Source: Sphingobium yanoikuyae (GTDB lineage: Bacteria; Pseudomonadota; Alphaproteobacteria; Sphingomonadales; Sphingomonadaceae). From it: a stretch of DNA of 64,000 nucleotides. The notes under the pieces were generated by a model. It was not told the DNA's origin, did not search any database, and was given only the letters and a program-made list of their open reading frames with translations. A program made the position numbers and the translations under genes. Positions 40,684 to 50,302 of this stretch are shown here, one piece after another. Every line of letters begins with the position of its first letter. The first letter of the stretch is position 1. The DNA is taken from the NCBI RefSeq assembly GCF_013001025.1, contig NZ_CP053021.1:372001-436000 (forward strand), in the 5' to 3' direction.

Positions 40684-41385
40684 ATGGTCGCACAGAATGG
40701 AAAATTCGCCGTCGTCCTGCTTTCGGGCGGGCTGGATTCAATGGTCGCGGGCGGGCTTGCGCGCGAAGCGGGCTATCGCGTCCTGGCGCTGACGATCGAT
40801 TATAATCAGCGCCATCGCGTCGAACTGCGCGCCGCGGCCAAGGTCGCGACGGCGCTCAATGCCATGTCGCACATCGTGCTGCCGCTCGACCTCACGGCCT
40901 TTGGCGGGTCGGCGCTGACCGCCGACATCGAAGTGCCCAAGGGCGGCGTGGGCGAGGAAATCCCTGTCACCTATGTGCCTGCGCGCAACACCATCTTCCT
41001 GTCGCTGACGCTGGGCCTGGCCGAAGTCGCTTCGGCCAGCGACATCTATATCGGTGTCAATGCGCTCGACTATTCGGGCTATCCCGACTGCCGTCCCGAA
41101 TTTATCGACGCGTTCCAGAAGATGGCGACGCTGGCGACCAAGGCGGGGGTCGAGGGCCATCCGATCCGCATCAACACGCCGCTGCAGTTCATGACCAAGG
41201 CGGACATCGTGCGCGAGGCGCATCGCCTGGGCCTGGACGCCGGGCTCAGCTGGTCCTGCTATGATCCGACGCCTGACAACAAGCATTGCGGCCTGTGCGA
41301 CAGTTGCCGCCTGCGCTCGAAGGGCTTCGAGGAAGCGGGCCTGCCCGATCCCACCGTCTATGCGACGCGTCCCGGAAAGGCCTGA
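40684..41385 (+). CDS. queC: QueC, 7-cyano-7-deazaguanine (preQ0) synthase
   Basis: This 233-residue ATP-dependent enzyme of queuosine synthesis converts 7-carboxy-7-deazaguanine to preQ0. The PP-loop LLSGGLDSM (about 12-20) and the C-terminal zinc cysteines ([18 protein letters not shown]) are intact. It is coupled to queE, which starts 3 bases after its stop and makes its substrate. Confidence 0.96.
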   Translation: MVAQNGKFAVVLLSGGLDSMVAGGLAREAGYRVLALTIDYNQRHRVELRAAAKVATALNAMSHIVLPLDLTAFGGSALTADIEVPKGGVGEEIPVTYVPARNTIFLSLTLGLAEVASASDIYIGVNALDYSGYPDCRPEFIDAFQKMATLATKAGVEGHPIRINTPLQFMTKADIVREAHRLGLDAGLSWSCYDPTPDNKHCGLCDSCRLRSKGFEEAGLPDPTVYATRPGKA

Positions 41386-41388
41386 CAC

Positions 41389-42033
41389 ATGACCTATGCG
41401 GTCAAGGAAATGTTCCTGACCCTGCAGGGCGAAGGCGTGCAGGCGGGGCGGCGCGCGGTCTTCCTGCGCTTTGCTGGCTGCAATCTGTGGAGCGGGCGTG
41501 AGCAGGATCGGCGCGATGCCGTCTGCCGCTTCTGCGACACTGACTTCGTCGGCACTGACGGTGATGGCGGCGGCAAGTTCGCGACCGCCGACGCGCTCGC
41601 CGATGCGGCATTCGCCTTCTGGGGCGAGGGGGAAGGCCCCTATATCGTCCTGACCGGTGGCGAGCCGATGTTGCAGGTCGACGATGCGCTGATAGATGCG
41701 CTCCATGCCCGTGGCTTCACCATCGCGATCGAAAGCAACGGCACCTTGCCGGCGCATCCGGGCATCGACTGGGTCTGCATCAGCCCCAAGGCGGGCAGCG
41801 ACGTGGTCCAGATGAAGGGCAATGAGCTGAAGCTGGTCTGGCCGCAGCCCGATGGCGGCCACAGCCTGGCCGATGTCGAGGCGATGGAGGGCTGGGGCTT
41901 CGACCATCTGCTGGTCCAGCCGCTCGACGATGCCCATGCCGTGGACAATGCCCGCGCGGCCATCGATCTGGTGATGGCCCGGCCGCGCTGGCGGCTGACG
42001 GTGCAGGCCCATAAATATCTGGGCCTGCGCTAA
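41389..42033 (+). CDS. queE: QueE, 7-carboxy-7-deazaguanine synthase
   Basis: This 214-residue radical-SAM enzyme of queuosine synthesis carries the CX14CX2C cluster motif (Cys31, Cys46, Cys49) typical of the proteobacterial subfamily, rather than the common CX3CX2C. The sequence LTLQGEGVQAGRRAVFLRFAGC is also diagnostic, and VLTGGEP follows at about 86-92. It forms a two-gene unit with queC. QueD and QueF are not in the window. Confidence 0.95.
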   Translation: MTYAVKEMFLTLQGEGVQAGRRAVFLRFAGCNLWSGREQDRRDAVCRFCDTDFVGTDGDGGGKFATADALADAAFAFWGEGEGPYIVLTGGEPMLQVDDALIDALHARGFTIAIESNGTLPAHPGIDWVCISPKAGSDVVQMKGNELKLVWPQPDGGHSLADVEAMEGWGFDHLLVQPLDDAHAVDNARAAIDLVMARPRWRLTVQAHKYLGLR

Positions 42034-42045
42034 GTCTTCGTCAGA

Positions 42046-42741
42046 TCAGGGCTGGACGCCCGCCTTCTGGTTCCACTGCTGGTGGCATTCGGGCAGCAGC
42101 ACGCCCTTTTTCCAGCATTTGGCGTCGAGCGAGGGCAAAGCGAGCTGATAGTTCCAGCCCGGATCGCCATAATATTGCTCGCCGGCATGGACGAGCGACT
42201 TCTTGATCGAGGCCAGGCCCTGGCGCGCGACGACGTTGAGCTGGCCGCGATCAGCGAAGATCGCCTGGCGACCGACCGCCGCCGCCGCCTGGCAGAAGCC
42301 GCGCTGCGCCTGGACCGTCGAATAGCCCGAATAGATGCGGGTATTATACATGTCGGACGCCGACTGGCCGGGCTTGCCCTTGCCCTTGGTGCGCTGGAAA
42401 TAGCTGAGCAGCGTCGCCTGCGCCGCGTCAAGTTCGGCGTCATGATGGGCGATCATGGCGTTGTAGTTGCTGACCGACAGCAGGGTCGGTTCGAACTGGC
42501 ACTGCAGCGCGGCGACGTTGATCGCGGCGCGCAGGTTCCAGGTGAGGCCAGCCTTGATCTCGTCCGCCGTGGCGCCGGGCAGGCCCAGCGCGGTGGCGGC
42601 GGCCTCGTCGGTCAGGGCCGGGGCCGACATGTCGGGCGGCGACCAGAAGAATTGCGCGGCGGCCGGCTGCGCGGCGGTGAGCGACGCGGCGGCGATCGTC
42701 AGGGCGGCAAAGGCCTGGCGCGAGCGAAAACGGAACGTCAT
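42046..42741 (-). CDS. Secreted protein of unknown function
   Basis: I do not recognise this 231-residue exported protein. The signal peptide spans about residues 1-29 (basic FRFRSRQ, hydrophobic AFAALTIAAASL, ending PAAA-Q). The mature part is mainly helical, with cysteines at about 84, 154, 214 and 223 that could form disulfides. The C-terminus is CWKKGVLLPECHQQWNQKAG. I chose the ATG at 42741, where the signal peptide begins. It converges with queE, 12 bases apart. Confidence 0.7.
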   Translation of the reverse strand: MTFRFRSRQAFAALTIAAASLTAAQPAAAQFFWSPPDMSAPALTDEAAATALGLPGATADEIKAGLTWNLRAAINVAALQCQFEPTLLSVSNYNAMIAHHDAELDAAQATLLSYFQRTKGKGKPGQSASDMYNTRIYSGYSTVQAQRGFCQAAAAVGRQAIFADRGQLNVVARQGLASIKKSLVHAGEQYYGDPGWNYQLALPSLDAKCWKKGVLLPECHQQWNQKAGVQP

Positions 42742-42844
42742 TGAATAAACCCTCTCAGCCGGGGTCTTGACGGCGCGAACGCCCAATTCCCCCATAACGG
42801 CATCAACTATAGCGCGGCTGTATCGGAAGTGAACGGCAAAAGCC

Positions 42845-43132
42845 TCACTGATCCGACACGACTTCCTCATCATTGGCGGGGGCGGACGCATTGTCCGCCT
42901 TGGCCGGGGAAGCGGCCTTGGTTTCGGCGCGGTTTTCCGGCAAGGCCAGGCTGGTACCCTCGCTCTGGACGCCGTCCAGATCGGTCATGGCGTCGGTGGC
43001 GGTGCCATCGACCACTTCCATATCCTTCATCTGCACCGTGTTGCCGCTCTTTTCGCCGCCACCGCCGCAGCCTGCCAGCGGCATGCAGCCGATCAACAGG
43101 GCGGCAGTCATCATCCTTGCGTCAAGGCGCAT
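42845..43132 (-). CDS. Small lipoprotein
   Basis: This protein of about 95 residues has a lipoprotein signal (MTAALLIGCMPLAGC, lipobox LAGC), then a Gly run and an acidic, Ala-rich disordered tail. No known domain is seen. The ATG at 43132 is chosen because GGAG lies six bases upstream. An in-frame ATG at 43144 would add four residues. It is downstream of lipB on the same strand. Confidence 0.65.
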   Translation of the reverse strand: MRLDARMMTAALLIGCMPLAGCGGGGEKSGNTVQMKDMEVVDGTATDAMTDLDGVQSEGTSLALPENRAETKAASPAKADNASAPANDEEVVSDQ

Positions 43133-43194
43133 CCGGGTCTCCATAACATGGCTCAACATGCCCGGCGGCCCCCCACCTGGCGAAGTGGCGGACC

Positions 43195-43899
43195 CTAGCG
43201 GGCGGTCCCGCATTGCTCAAGTCCCGTGCCGTCGCCCGATCCGCAGCGCCGCAGCCGGCCGAGAAAGGCGGGGAAATGCGCCTTGAGCGCCGCATCAAGG
43301 GCTTCCATCGAGGCATTGCCGCCCAATGCGGCGATGCTGGTCACCGGAAACTCGCTGATCCCGCACGGCACGATGCCGCCAAAATGGGACAGGTCGGGAT
43401 CGACGTTGATCGAAAAGCCGTGCAGCGTCACCCAGCGGCGGACGCGAATGCCCAGCGCACCGATCTTTGCCTCGCGCCCCTGTCGGTCGTCGGTCCAGAT
43501 GCCGATGCGCCCTTCGGCGCGGCGGGCGGCAATGCCCAGGTCGGCGAGCGCGTCGATCATCCAGCCTTCAAGATGATGGACGAAATTGCGCACATCCTTG
43601 CCGCGCTCGCGCAGGTCGATGTTGAGATAGCCGATGCGCTGGCCCGGCCCATGATAGGTGTAGCGTCCACCGCGTCCGGCATCATGGACAGGAAAGCGGG
43701 GATCGATCAGTTCGGCCGGATCGGCGCTGGTGCCGGCGGTATAGAGCGGCGGATGCTCCAGCAGCCAGACGCGCTCGCGCGCTTCGCCTTCATAAATGGC
43801 GGCGGCCCGCGCCTCCATATCGGCAAGGGCGGTCGGATAGTCGACGGGGGCGGCATCGCTGCGCCACTCGACGTCGGGAAAGGGCAGGGGATCGGTCAT
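43195..43899 (-). CDS. lipB: LipB, octanoyl-ACP:protein octanoyltransferase
   Basis: This 234-residue enzyme transfers octanoyl from acyl carrier protein to lipoyl domains. Signatures are [34 protein letters not shown], the catalytic lysine in [12 protein letters not shown] and the catalytic cysteine in [10 protein letters not shown] chose the ATG at 43899 ([13 protein letters not shown]); the open frame continues upstream but without homology. It is divergent from the membrane protein at 43976. Confidence 0.93.
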   Translation of the reverse strand: MTDPLPFPDVEWRSDAAPVDYPTALADMEARAAAIYEGEARERVWLLEHPPLYTAGTSADPAELIDPRFPVHDAGRGGRYTYHGPGQRIGYLNIDLRERGKDVRNFVHHLEGWMIDALADLGIAARRAEGRIGIWTDDRQGREAKIGALGIRVRRWVTLHGFSINVDPDLSHFGGIVPCGISEFPVTSIAALGGNASMEALDAALKAHFPAFLGRLRRCGSGDGTGLEQCGTAR

Positions 43900-43975
43900 G
43901 GCGCTTCCTTGACTTGAGCGGGGCGAGCGATCAAGTCTCGGGCCGCATTTCGCAGGACAGGGGTAGGCATTAGAT

Positions 43976-44770
43976 ATGGCGGCAGTCTCGATCGGCAAGG
44001 CGTGGGAGGAGGCGGTTGCCTTCGTCGCCCGCGAAGCGTCGCTGCTCTTCCCCGTCGCGCTGCTGTTCCTGGCCCTGCCGGGGCTGATCCTGCAGGAAAT
44101 GACGCCGCCGCAACTGGCCGAATGGATGGCCAATCCCCAGCGCACCGGCCTGCCCGATATTCCGCCGGGCTTTGCGCTGGCGATGCTGCTAGGTGTCGTC
44201 ATCATCTGGTTCGGATCGCTGACGCTGTTTGCACTGGCGCTGCGGCCGGGCATCAGCGTGGGGGAGGCGTTGCGCCTGGGCTTTGCCCGACTGCCGGTGC
44301 TGCTGGGCACCGCCTTGCTTGCCATGTTCCTGATCGGCGGGCTGATGCTGGCCGCGATTCTGGTCGCCGTCCTGGCCAGCCTGGTCTCGGAGTCCGTGGG
44401 CACCAGCATCGGCGCCATCCTCGGCGCCTTTGTCGGCGGCGCCACCATCTTCGCCAGCGTCCGGCTGATGCTGCTCAATCCGGCGGTGATCGACGGCAAT
44501 CAGGGGGTGGTGCCCTCACTGCGCCATGCCTGGGCGCTGACGCGCGGCTGTTTCTGGCGGCTACTGGGCTTCATCATCCTGATCACCCTGCTGTCGGGCA
44601 TTGCCAGCATGGCGGCGCAGACGATCTTCGGTGCGCTCGCCGGCCTTGCCGCCGGACCGGAGGCCGCCCGGCTGGTGGGCGGCGTCGCATCGGCGGCGGT
44701 GTCGACGGTGATCCAGGTCTATATGCTGGTGATGCTGGCCCGCATCTATCGTCAGGCGTCGGCCGGCTGA
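43976..44770 (+). CDS. Polytopic membrane protein, function unknown
   Basis: This 264-residue protein has about six membrane helices (roughly 22-42, 63-90, 108-135, 138-160, 195-220, 235-258). The arrangement and the motif [32 protein letters not shown] resemble the membrane domain seen in glycerophosphodiester-phosphodiesterase-like and related uncharacterised proteins. That segment has the pattern of paired amphipathic helices. No catalytic domain is present. Its 3' end overlaps the convergent GNAT gene by 19 bases. Confidence 0.7.
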   Translation: MAAVSIGKAWEEAVAFVAREASLLFPVALLFLALPGLILQEMTPPQLAEWMANPQRTGLPDIPPGFALAMLLGVVIIWFGSLTLFALALRPGISVGEALRLGFARLPVLLGTALLAMFLIGGLMLAAILVAVLASLVSESVGTSIGAILGAFVGGATIFASVRLMLLNPAVIDGNQGVVPSLRHAWALTRGCFWRLLGFIILITLLSGIASMAAQTIFGALAGLAAGPEAARLVGGVASAAVSTVIQVYMLVMLARIYRQASAG

Positions 44771-45351
44771 CCGAACATCGGGATCTGCGGCGCCGCTTCG
44801 GGCGGCAGCAGGCCCAGCAGGCGCGGATCGGCGAAGGTCTCGATCTCCCGGCCATAGGGGGTGAAGCCCGACTTGATGTAGAAGCCGAGCGCAGCCGGAC
44901 TGTCGAGCGTGCAGGTATGGACCCAGAAGCGCTCCACCCCCTTGCGCCAGGCGAGCGACTTGGCCTGCGCCATCAGCCATTTGCCCAGCCCCTTGCCGTT
45001 GAGCGAGGGCACCAGCCCGAAAAAGGCCAGCTCGCATTGTGACGGGCTGCGGAAATCCAGCTCCAGCAGGCCGACCTCGATCCCGCGCGGGTCGGTGACG
45101 GCATACACCTCGACCAGGGGATCATGCAGGATGGCCGCGAGCTGAGCGTCCGGCATCACCAGCCGCGAGAACCACAGCCACGGTTCGCCGACCCGGCGAA
45201 ACAAAGCGCGATAGGTGGCAAGGTCCGGCGTCTTCCATGGCACCAGCCGCAGCGGCGCGGGCGGGATCGGCGCGGGTTTCGGTCGCTCGCGCATTTCCAG
45301 ATGGGTGACGATGGTCGCGATCTCGCGCGGATCGACCGGGGTCAGCGCCAC
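44752..45351 (-). CDS. GNAT-family N-acetyltransferase
   Basis: This 199-residue protein has a GNAT fold. Beta-4 and the acetyl-CoA loop are FFGLVPSLNGKGLGKWLM (V-x5-G-x-G, about 116-133). The C-terminal LDSPAALGFYIKSGFTPYG is a typical motif B. The substrate is unknown. It is the last gene of a trmL-hemF-GNAT unit on the minus strand, 4 bases after hemF. Confidence 0.85.
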   Translation of the reverse strand: MALTPVDPREIATIVTHLEMRERPKPAPIPPAPLRLVPWKTPDLATYRALFRRVGEPWLWFSRLVMPDAQLAAILHDPLVEVYAVTDPRGIEVGLLELDFRSPSQCELAFFGLVPSLNGKGLGKWLMAQAKSLAWRKGVERFWVHTCTLDSPAALGFYIKSGFTPYGREIETFADPRLLGLLPPEAAPQIPMFGQPADA

Positions 45352-45355
45352 GCGA

Positions 45356-46231
45356 TCAGCTCCAGCTTGCCATCGGCGGCAGGCTCATCAGGATCGCGTC
45401 GATATTGCCGCCGGTCTTGAGTCCGAACAGGGTGCCGCGGTCATGGACCAGGTTGAATTCGGCATAGCGGCCGCGCCATTCCAGCATGGTGCGATACTCT
45501 TCCTCGCTCCACGCCTCGTTCATCCGCCGCCGCACGATTGGTGGGAAGGCCGCCAGGAAAGCGTCGCCGACATCACGGGTGAAGGCGAAATTGGCGTCGA
45601 ACGCGGCATCGTCCGCGCATTCGAGATGATCGTAGAAGATGCCGCCGACGCCCCGATGCACGCCGCGATGGGGGATGAAGAAATAGTCGTCGGCCCAGGC
45701 CTTGAAGCGCGGATAATAAGCAGAGTCATGGGCGTCGCAGGCGGCCTGCAACACTGCATGGAAATCCGCCGTATCCTCGTTACGCGGCAGCGGCGGATTG
45801 AGGTCGGCGCCGCCGCCGAACCAGTTCTTGGTCGTGTTGAGGAAGCGGGTGTTCATGTGGACGGCCGGCACATGCGGGTTCGCCATATGCGCGACCAGGC
45901 TGATGCCGGTGGCGAAAAAGGCCGGATTGTCGGCCGCGCCATGGATGGTCTGGGCAAAGCCGGGGGCAAGATCGCCGGTCACGGTGGATATGTTGACGCC
46001 CACCTTCTCGAAGACCTTGCCCTTCATCACCCCGCGCACGCCGCCACCGCCTTCGCCCGGCGCTACGCCTTCGGCCTCGCGATCCCAGGGGGTATAGGCG
46101 AAGCTGGCGTCGCTGCCGGCTTCGCGCTCGATCGCCTCGAACTCCGCGCAGATCCGGTCGCGCAGCGATTCGAACCAGGCACGGGCGGCCTGCTGCTGCG
46201 GGTTCAGGGGGAAGCGGATGTCAGGCGTCAT
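45356..46231 (-). CDS. hemF: HemF, oxygen-dependent coproporphyrinogen III oxidase
   Basis: This 291-residue haem-synthesis enzyme shows GGGVRGVMKGKVFEKVGVNIS (about 61-81), NPHVPAVHMNTRF (with the catalytic-type histidine), WFGGGADLNPP and the C-terminal EFNLVHDRGTLFGLKTGGNIDAILMSLPP. All are diagnostic. It overlaps the trmL stop by 4 bases. Confidence 0.95.
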   Translation of the reverse strand: MTPDIRFPLNPQQQAARAWFESLRDRICAEFEAIEREAGSDASFAYTPWDREAEGVAPGEGGGGVRGVMKGKVFEKVGVNISTVTGDLAPGFAQTIHGAADNPAFFATGISLVAHMANPHVPAVHMNTRFLNTTKNWFGGGADLNPPLPRNEDTADFHAVLQAACDAHDSAYYPRFKAWADDYFFIPHRGVHRGVGGIFYDHLECADDAAFDANFAFTRDVGDAFLAAFPPIVRRRMNEAWSEEEYRTMLEWRGRYAEFNLVHDRGTLFGLKTGGNIDAILMSLPPMASWS

Positions 46232-46686
46232 GCGGGGAAGCTCCCGGTCTGGCGAAGGGCCTCGGCAACGGCGATGCCGGTGGAAACGGCGATGTTGAGC
46301 GAGCGGAAGCCCGGCGCCATCGGAATGCGCACGCGAATATCAGCCAGATCGCGGACATGATCGGGCACGCCCGCGCTTTCCGATCCCATCAGCAAGACAT
46401 CGTCACTGCGAAATGTCACATCGGGCAGTCGTTCCGACGCGTGGCTGCTCATCAGCAGCAGGCGGCGGCCGGCGGCCCGTCTTTCCGCGTCGAACGCCTC
46501 GAAATTGGCGTGGCGCACGACTTCGGCCGCTGTGCCATAATCCATTGCCGCGCGCTTCAGTCGGGCATCGGAAAAGGCGAATCCGGTCGGCATGATGATG
46601 TCGACGGGGACGGCAAAACAGGCGGCGAGGCGCAGGATGGCGCCGACATTGCCGGCGATTTCGGGCTGGTAGAGAGCGATACGCAT
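46228..46686 (-). CDS. trmL: TrmL, tRNA (cytidine/uridine-34-2'-O)-methyltransferase
   Basis: This 152-residue SPOUT methyltransferase modifies the wobble base of tRNA-Leu. The N-terminus IALYQPEIAGNVGAILRLAAC, the middle LLMGSESAGVPD and the C-terminal MAPGFRSLNIAVSTGIAVAEALRQ (knot region with the SAM site) are typical. It is the first gene of a trmL-hemF-GNAT operon. It is divergent from petABC across a 193-base gap. Confidence 0.93.
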   Translation of the reverse strand: MRIALYQPEIAGNVGAILRLAACFAVPVDIIMPTGFAFSDARLKRAAMDYGTAAEVVRHANFEAFDAERRAAGRRLLLMSSHASERLPDVTFRSDDVLLMGSESAGVPDHVRDLADIRVRIPMAPGFRSLNIAVSTGIAVAEALRQTGSFPA

Positions 46687-46879
46687 GGCTGTCGCATAAT
46701 GCAGCGCGGCGATTTGTCATAGTCTGGATGACTTTGCGGTTGGCAAAGCCCTGACAGTCCGGTTATCAGACCTTTGACCCACGCCGGGGGGAGGCGGGGT
46801 ATACCCTAACTCCCTTGATAATCAGGATCACTCAAGGCATTCCGGCGTGAATAGGGAAGTCTTGCAAGGGTAGAGGTGC

Positions 46880-47446
46880 ATGGCGAACTCAGAACAAGTT
46901 GACGGGCAGGGTCTATCCGGCGAAGACGGAGTGCGTCGCCGCGATTTCATCAATATCGCTGCGGTGAGCTTCGCAGGGGTGGGCGCCGTCGGCGTCATTC
47001 TCCCGCTCATCGATCAGATGAACCCCAGCGCCGACGTATTGGCGCTCGCATCGACCGAGGTCGATCTTTCCGCGATCCAGCCGGGCCAGGCGATCAAGAC
47101 CACCTTCCGGTCGCAGCCGCTGTTCGTTCGCCAACTCACCGACAAGGAAATTGCCGAGGCCGACAAGGTCGACCCGTCCACGCTGCGCGATCCGCAGACG
47201 CTGGCGGAGCGGACGGTCGACGGCAAGAAGCAGTGGCTGATCACCATGGGCGTCTGCACCCATCTGGGCTGCGTGCCGCTGGGCGCGGGCGAGGGCGAAA
47301 ATCGCGGCGAATTCGGCGGTTATTTCTGCCCCTGCCACGGTTCGTCCTATGACACGGCCGCCCGCATCCGTAAGGGGCCTGCCCCCAAGAATCTGGAAGT
47401 GCCGAAGTATAGCTTCACTTCCGACACTGCCATTCTTGTGGGTTGA
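46880..47446 (+). CDS. petA: PetA, Rieske iron-sulfur subunit of cytochrome bc1
   Basis: This 188-residue protein transfers electrons from ubiquinol to cytochrome c1. The twin-arginine motif RRRDF (19-23) precedes the membrane anchor (about 25-45). The [2Fe-2S] ligands are in [10 protein letters not shown] and CPCHGSSYD. It is the first gene of petABC; the cytochrome b ATG follows 11 bases after the stop. I saw no convincing promoter in the gap before it. Confidence 0.96.
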   Translation: MANSEQVDGQGLSGEDGVRRRDFINIAAVSFAGVGAVGVILPLIDQMNPSADVLALASTEVDLSAIQPGQAIKTTFRSQPLFVRQLTDKEIAEADKVDPSTLRDPQTLAERTVDGKKQWLITMGVCTHLGCVPLGAGEGENRGEFGGYFCPCHGSSYDTAARIRKGPAPKNLEVPKYSFTSDTAILVG

Positions 47447-47457
47447 GGGGGACCGTC

Positions 47458-48750
47458 ATGAGCTTTCCATGGGCTGAACATTATACCCCCAAGCATCCGC
47501 TGATGCAGTGGGTCGACGAGAAGCTGCCGCTGCCGCGTCTCGTCTACAATGCCGTCGGTGCCGGCTATCCGGTGCCGCGCAACCTCAATTATTTCTGGAA
47601 TTTCGGTGTCCTCGCCGGGCTGGCGCTGGTGATCCAGATCGTCACCGGCGTGGTCATGGCGATGCATTATGGCGCCAACACGCTGGTCGCCTTCGGCACT
47701 GTCGAACAGACGATGCGCGACGTGAATGCGGGCTGGCTGATGCGCTATGCCCATGCCAACGGCGCCAGCTTCTTCTTCATCGTCGTCTATCTGCACATTT
47801 TCCGCGGCCTTTATTTTGGCTCCTACAAGGCACCGCGCGAAATGGTCTGGCTGCTCGGCCTCGTCATCTTCCTGCTGATGATGGCCACCGCCTTCATGGG
47901 CTATGTCCTGCCCTGGGGGCAGATGAGCTATTGGGGCGCGAAGGTCATTACCGGCCTGTTCGGCGCGATCCCGGTGGTGGGCGAGCCGATCCAGACCTGG
48001 CTGCTGGGCGGTTTTGCGCCCGGCAATGCCTCGCTGAACCGCTTCTTCTCGCTCCACTTCCTGCTGCCCTTCGTGATCGCGGCGGTGGTGATCCTGCATA
48101 TCTGGGCGCTGCATATTCCCGGCTCCTCCAACCCGACCGGTGTCGAGGTTAAGGGCCCCCAGGATACCGTGCCCTTCCATCCCTATTATACCGCGAAGGA
48201 CGGTTTCGGGGCGGGCGTCTTCCTGATCCTGTTCGCGATCCTGCTGTTCTTCGCGCCCAATTATCTGGGCCACCCGGACAATTATATCGAGGCGAACCCG
48301 CTCTCGACCCCTGCGCATATCGTGCCCGAATGGTATTTCTGGCCCTTCTACGCGATCCTGCGCGCCTTCACCGTCGACTTCTTCTTCGTGCCGGCCAAGC
48401 TGCTGGGCGTGCTGGCGATGTTCGCATCGATCCTGCTGCTCTTCTTCCTGCCCTGGCTCGACACTTCGCCGGTGCGCTCGGGCAGCTATCGCCCGACCTT
48501 CAAGACGTTCTTCTGGATCCTGGTGCTCGACGTGCTGATCCTGGGCTATTGCGGCGGTGCGCCGGCGGAAGAGCCCTATGTGATGATCAGCCAGGTCGCC
48601 GCGGCCTATTATTTCGCGCATTTCCTGATCATCCTGCCGATGATCGCGCGCTTCGAAAAGCCGCTGCCGCTGCCCAATTCGATCACCGAGGCGGTGCTGG
48701 CCAAATATGCCAAGGCTGACGGCGAACCCGCCGCAGTCCCGGCTGAATAA
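47458..48750 (+). CDS. petB: PetB, cytochrome b of the bc1 complex
   Basis: This 430-residue polytopic membrane protein carries the two b haems. Family segments include [44 protein letters not shown] (haem histidines), [16 protein letters not shown] and the Qo-site PEWYFWPFY (PEWY at about 290-293). The ATG at 47458 gives the conserved [15 protein letters not shown]. An upstream TTG would overlap petA. Confidence 0.97.
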   Translation: MSFPWAEHYTPKHPLMQWVDEKLPLPRLVYNAVGAGYPVPRNLNYFWNFGVLAGLALVIQIVTGVVMAMHYGANTLVAFGTVEQTMRDVNAGWLMRYAHANGASFFFIVVYLHIFRGLYFGSYKAPREMVWLLGLVIFLLMMATAFMGYVLPWGQMSYWGAKVITGLFGAIPVVGEPIQTWLLGGFAPGNASLNRFFSLHFLLPFVIAAVVILHIWALHIPGSSNPTGVEVKGPQDTVPFHPYYTAKDGFGAGVFLILFAILLFFAPNYLGHPDNYIEANPLSTPAHIVPEWYFWPFYAILRAFTVDFFFVPAKLLGVLAMFASILLLFFLPWLDTSPVRSGSYRPTFKTFFWILVLDVLILGYCGGAPAEEPYVMISQVAAAYYFAHFLIILPMIARFEKPLPLPNSITEAVLAKYAKADGEPAAVPAE

Positions 48751-48764
48751 GGGGGAAGACAAGC

Positions 48765-49613
48765 ATGGTACGCATCGGCGCATTCCTTGTCGGCCTCTTC
48801 TTCGCCGGCTGGCTGCTCATCTCCTTCCTCGTGGGTGCCTATTCCTACGTGGTGGAGCCCCCGGCCAAGACGGTGGAGCATGAGTTCCACCTGGCCCCCA
48901 AGCATGTCTCCTTCTCGTTCGACGGGCCGCTGGGACGTTATGACAATCAGCAGCTCCAGCGCGGCTTCCAGGTGTTCAAGGAGGTCTGCTCAGCCTGCCA
49001 CAGCCTGAAGTTCGTCGCCTTCCGCGACCTGGCCGGCATTGGTTATAACGAGGCGGAGATCAAGGCGATCGCCAAGAACTGGGCGATCAAGACCCCCAGC
49101 GTCGATCCGGCGACGGGTGAGGCCTCGACCCGCGATGGCATTCCGGCCGATTATTTCCCGTCCCCCTTCGCGAACAATGTCGCGGCGGCGGCGGCGAACA
49201 ATAATGCGATCCCGCCGGATCTCTCGCTGATGACCAAGGCGCGCCATCATGGTTCGGCCTATGTCTATTCGCTGCTGACGGGCTTCCAGGAACAGCCGGC
49301 CGAACTGCTCAAGCATTTCCCGGATGCCAAGACGCCCGAGGGGCTGCACTTCAACCCCTATTTCGCCAACCTGAACCTTGCCATGGCGCCGCCGCTGTCG
49401 GCCGATGGCCAGGTGACCTATGGCGACGGAACCAAGCCGACGATCGACCAGATGTCGCAGGACGTGGCCGCCTTCCTCACCTGGACGGCCGAGCCGAAGC
49501 TGGAAAACCGCCGCCGCGCGGGCGTGGCGACGATCCTCTTCCTGCTGATCGCCACGGGCCTTGCCTATATGGCCTATCAGAATATCTGGGCGGACAAGAA
49601 GAAGGCGGCCTGA
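48765..49613 (+). CDS. petC: PetC, cytochrome c1 of the bc1 complex
   Basis: This 282-residue membrane-anchored c-type cytochrome binds haem at Cys75-Ser-Ala-Cys78-His79. The N-terminal hydrophobic segment is at about 5-28. The C-terminal anchor is at about 256-275 (VATILFLLIATGLAYMAYQNI). The axial-Met region is NLAMAPPLSADGQVTY. It is the last gene of petABC and is closed by a terminator at 49645-49676. Confidence 0.95.
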   Translation: MVRIGAFLVGLFFAGWLLISFLVGAYSYVVEPPAKTVEHEFHLAPKHVSFSFDGPLGRYDNQQLQRGFQVFKEVCSACHSLKFVAFRDLAGIGYNEAEIKAIAKNWAIKTPSVDPATGEASTRDGIPADYFPSPFANNVAAAAANNNAIPPDLSLMTKARHHGSAYVYSLLTGFQEQPAELLKHFPDAKTPEGLHFNPYFANLNLAMAPPLSADGQVTYGDGTKPTIDQMSQDVAAFLTWTAEPKLENRRRAGVATILFLLIATGLAYMAYQNIWADKKKAA

Positions 49614-49644
49614 CCGCACCTCCGCCTGTTGGCATGAAAGAACG

Positions 49645-49676
49645 GGGCGCGCTTCCTTGTCGGGAGTGCGCCCTTT
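49645..49676 (+). terminator. Intrinsic terminator after petC
   Basis: The interrupted stem is GGGCGC-g-CTTCC pairing with GGGAG-t-GCGCCC, loop TTGTC, followed by TTT. Confidence 0.75.
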
Positions 49677-49694
49677 CCTTATGGGGCTTCAACC

Positions 49695-50231
49695 ATGAGC
49701 ATCGACAGTCTGACCGCGCTGGTCCGCACCATCCCCGACTTCCCCAAGCCGGGCATCCAGTTCCGCGACATCACGACCCTGCTGGCTGACGGGCCGGGTC
49801 TGGCCGAGCTGATCGACCAGATGGCGAAGGTGGCAGGACCGCTCGACCCCGACCTGATCGTCGGCGTGGAGGCGCGCGGCTTCATCCTGGGCGCGGCGCT
49901 GGCGCTGAAGCTGGGCAAGGGTTTCGTGCCCGTCCGCAAGAAGGGCAAGCTGCCGGGCAAGACCGTCGGCATCGACTATGTGCTGGAATATGGCACCGAC
50001 CGGCTGGAACTGCATGAAGGGCAGGTGCCGCAGGGCGCGCGCGTGCTGCTGGTCGACGACCTGATCGCCACCGGCGGGACGGCGCAGGCGGCGGCGCGGT
50101 TGCTGCGCGAGCAGGGCGCGCAGGTGCTGATGGCGCTGTTCGCGATCGACCTGCCGGATCTGGGCGGGCTTGCCGCGCTGGAGCAGGACGGTGTCCCCTC
50201 GCGCGCGATCCTGTTGTTCGAGGGCGACTGA
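49695..50231 (+). CDS. apt: Apt, adenine phosphoribosyltransferase
   Basis: This 178-residue purine-salvage enzyme makes AMP from adenine and PRPP. The PRPP-binding loop VLLVDDLIATGGTAQAA (about 117-133) and the family segments IPDFPKPGIQFRDIT and GVEARGFILGAALA are all present. It is a single gene between two terminators. Confidence 0.96.
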   Translation: MSIDSLTALVRTIPDFPKPGIQFRDITTLLADGPGLAELIDQMAKVAGPLDPDLIVGVEARGFILGAALALKLGKGFVPVRKKGKLPGKTVGIDYVLEYGTDRLELHEGQVPQGARVLLVDDLIATGGTAQAAARLLREQGAQVLMALFAIDLPDLGGLAALEQDGVPSRAILLFEGD

Positions 50232-50240
50232 TCCGGTCCA

Positions 50241-50266
50241 GGCGCCGGTTGTCGCCGGCGCCCTTT
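50241..50266 (+). terminator. Intrinsic terminator after apt
   Basis: A perfect 8-bp stem GGCGCCGG / CCGGCGCC with a 6-base loop is followed by CTTT. Confidence 0.7.
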
Positions 50267-50302
50267 CGCGTCATGATGCGCCGATCCGATGACGAGGAGC
50301 AT

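Noticed and set aside
46687-46879. Promoter for petABC
   Set aside because: TTGACC and TATACC elements exist, but their spacing of about 20 bases is too long to call. Inverted CCTTGA/TCAAGG at about 46813 is too short to interpret.
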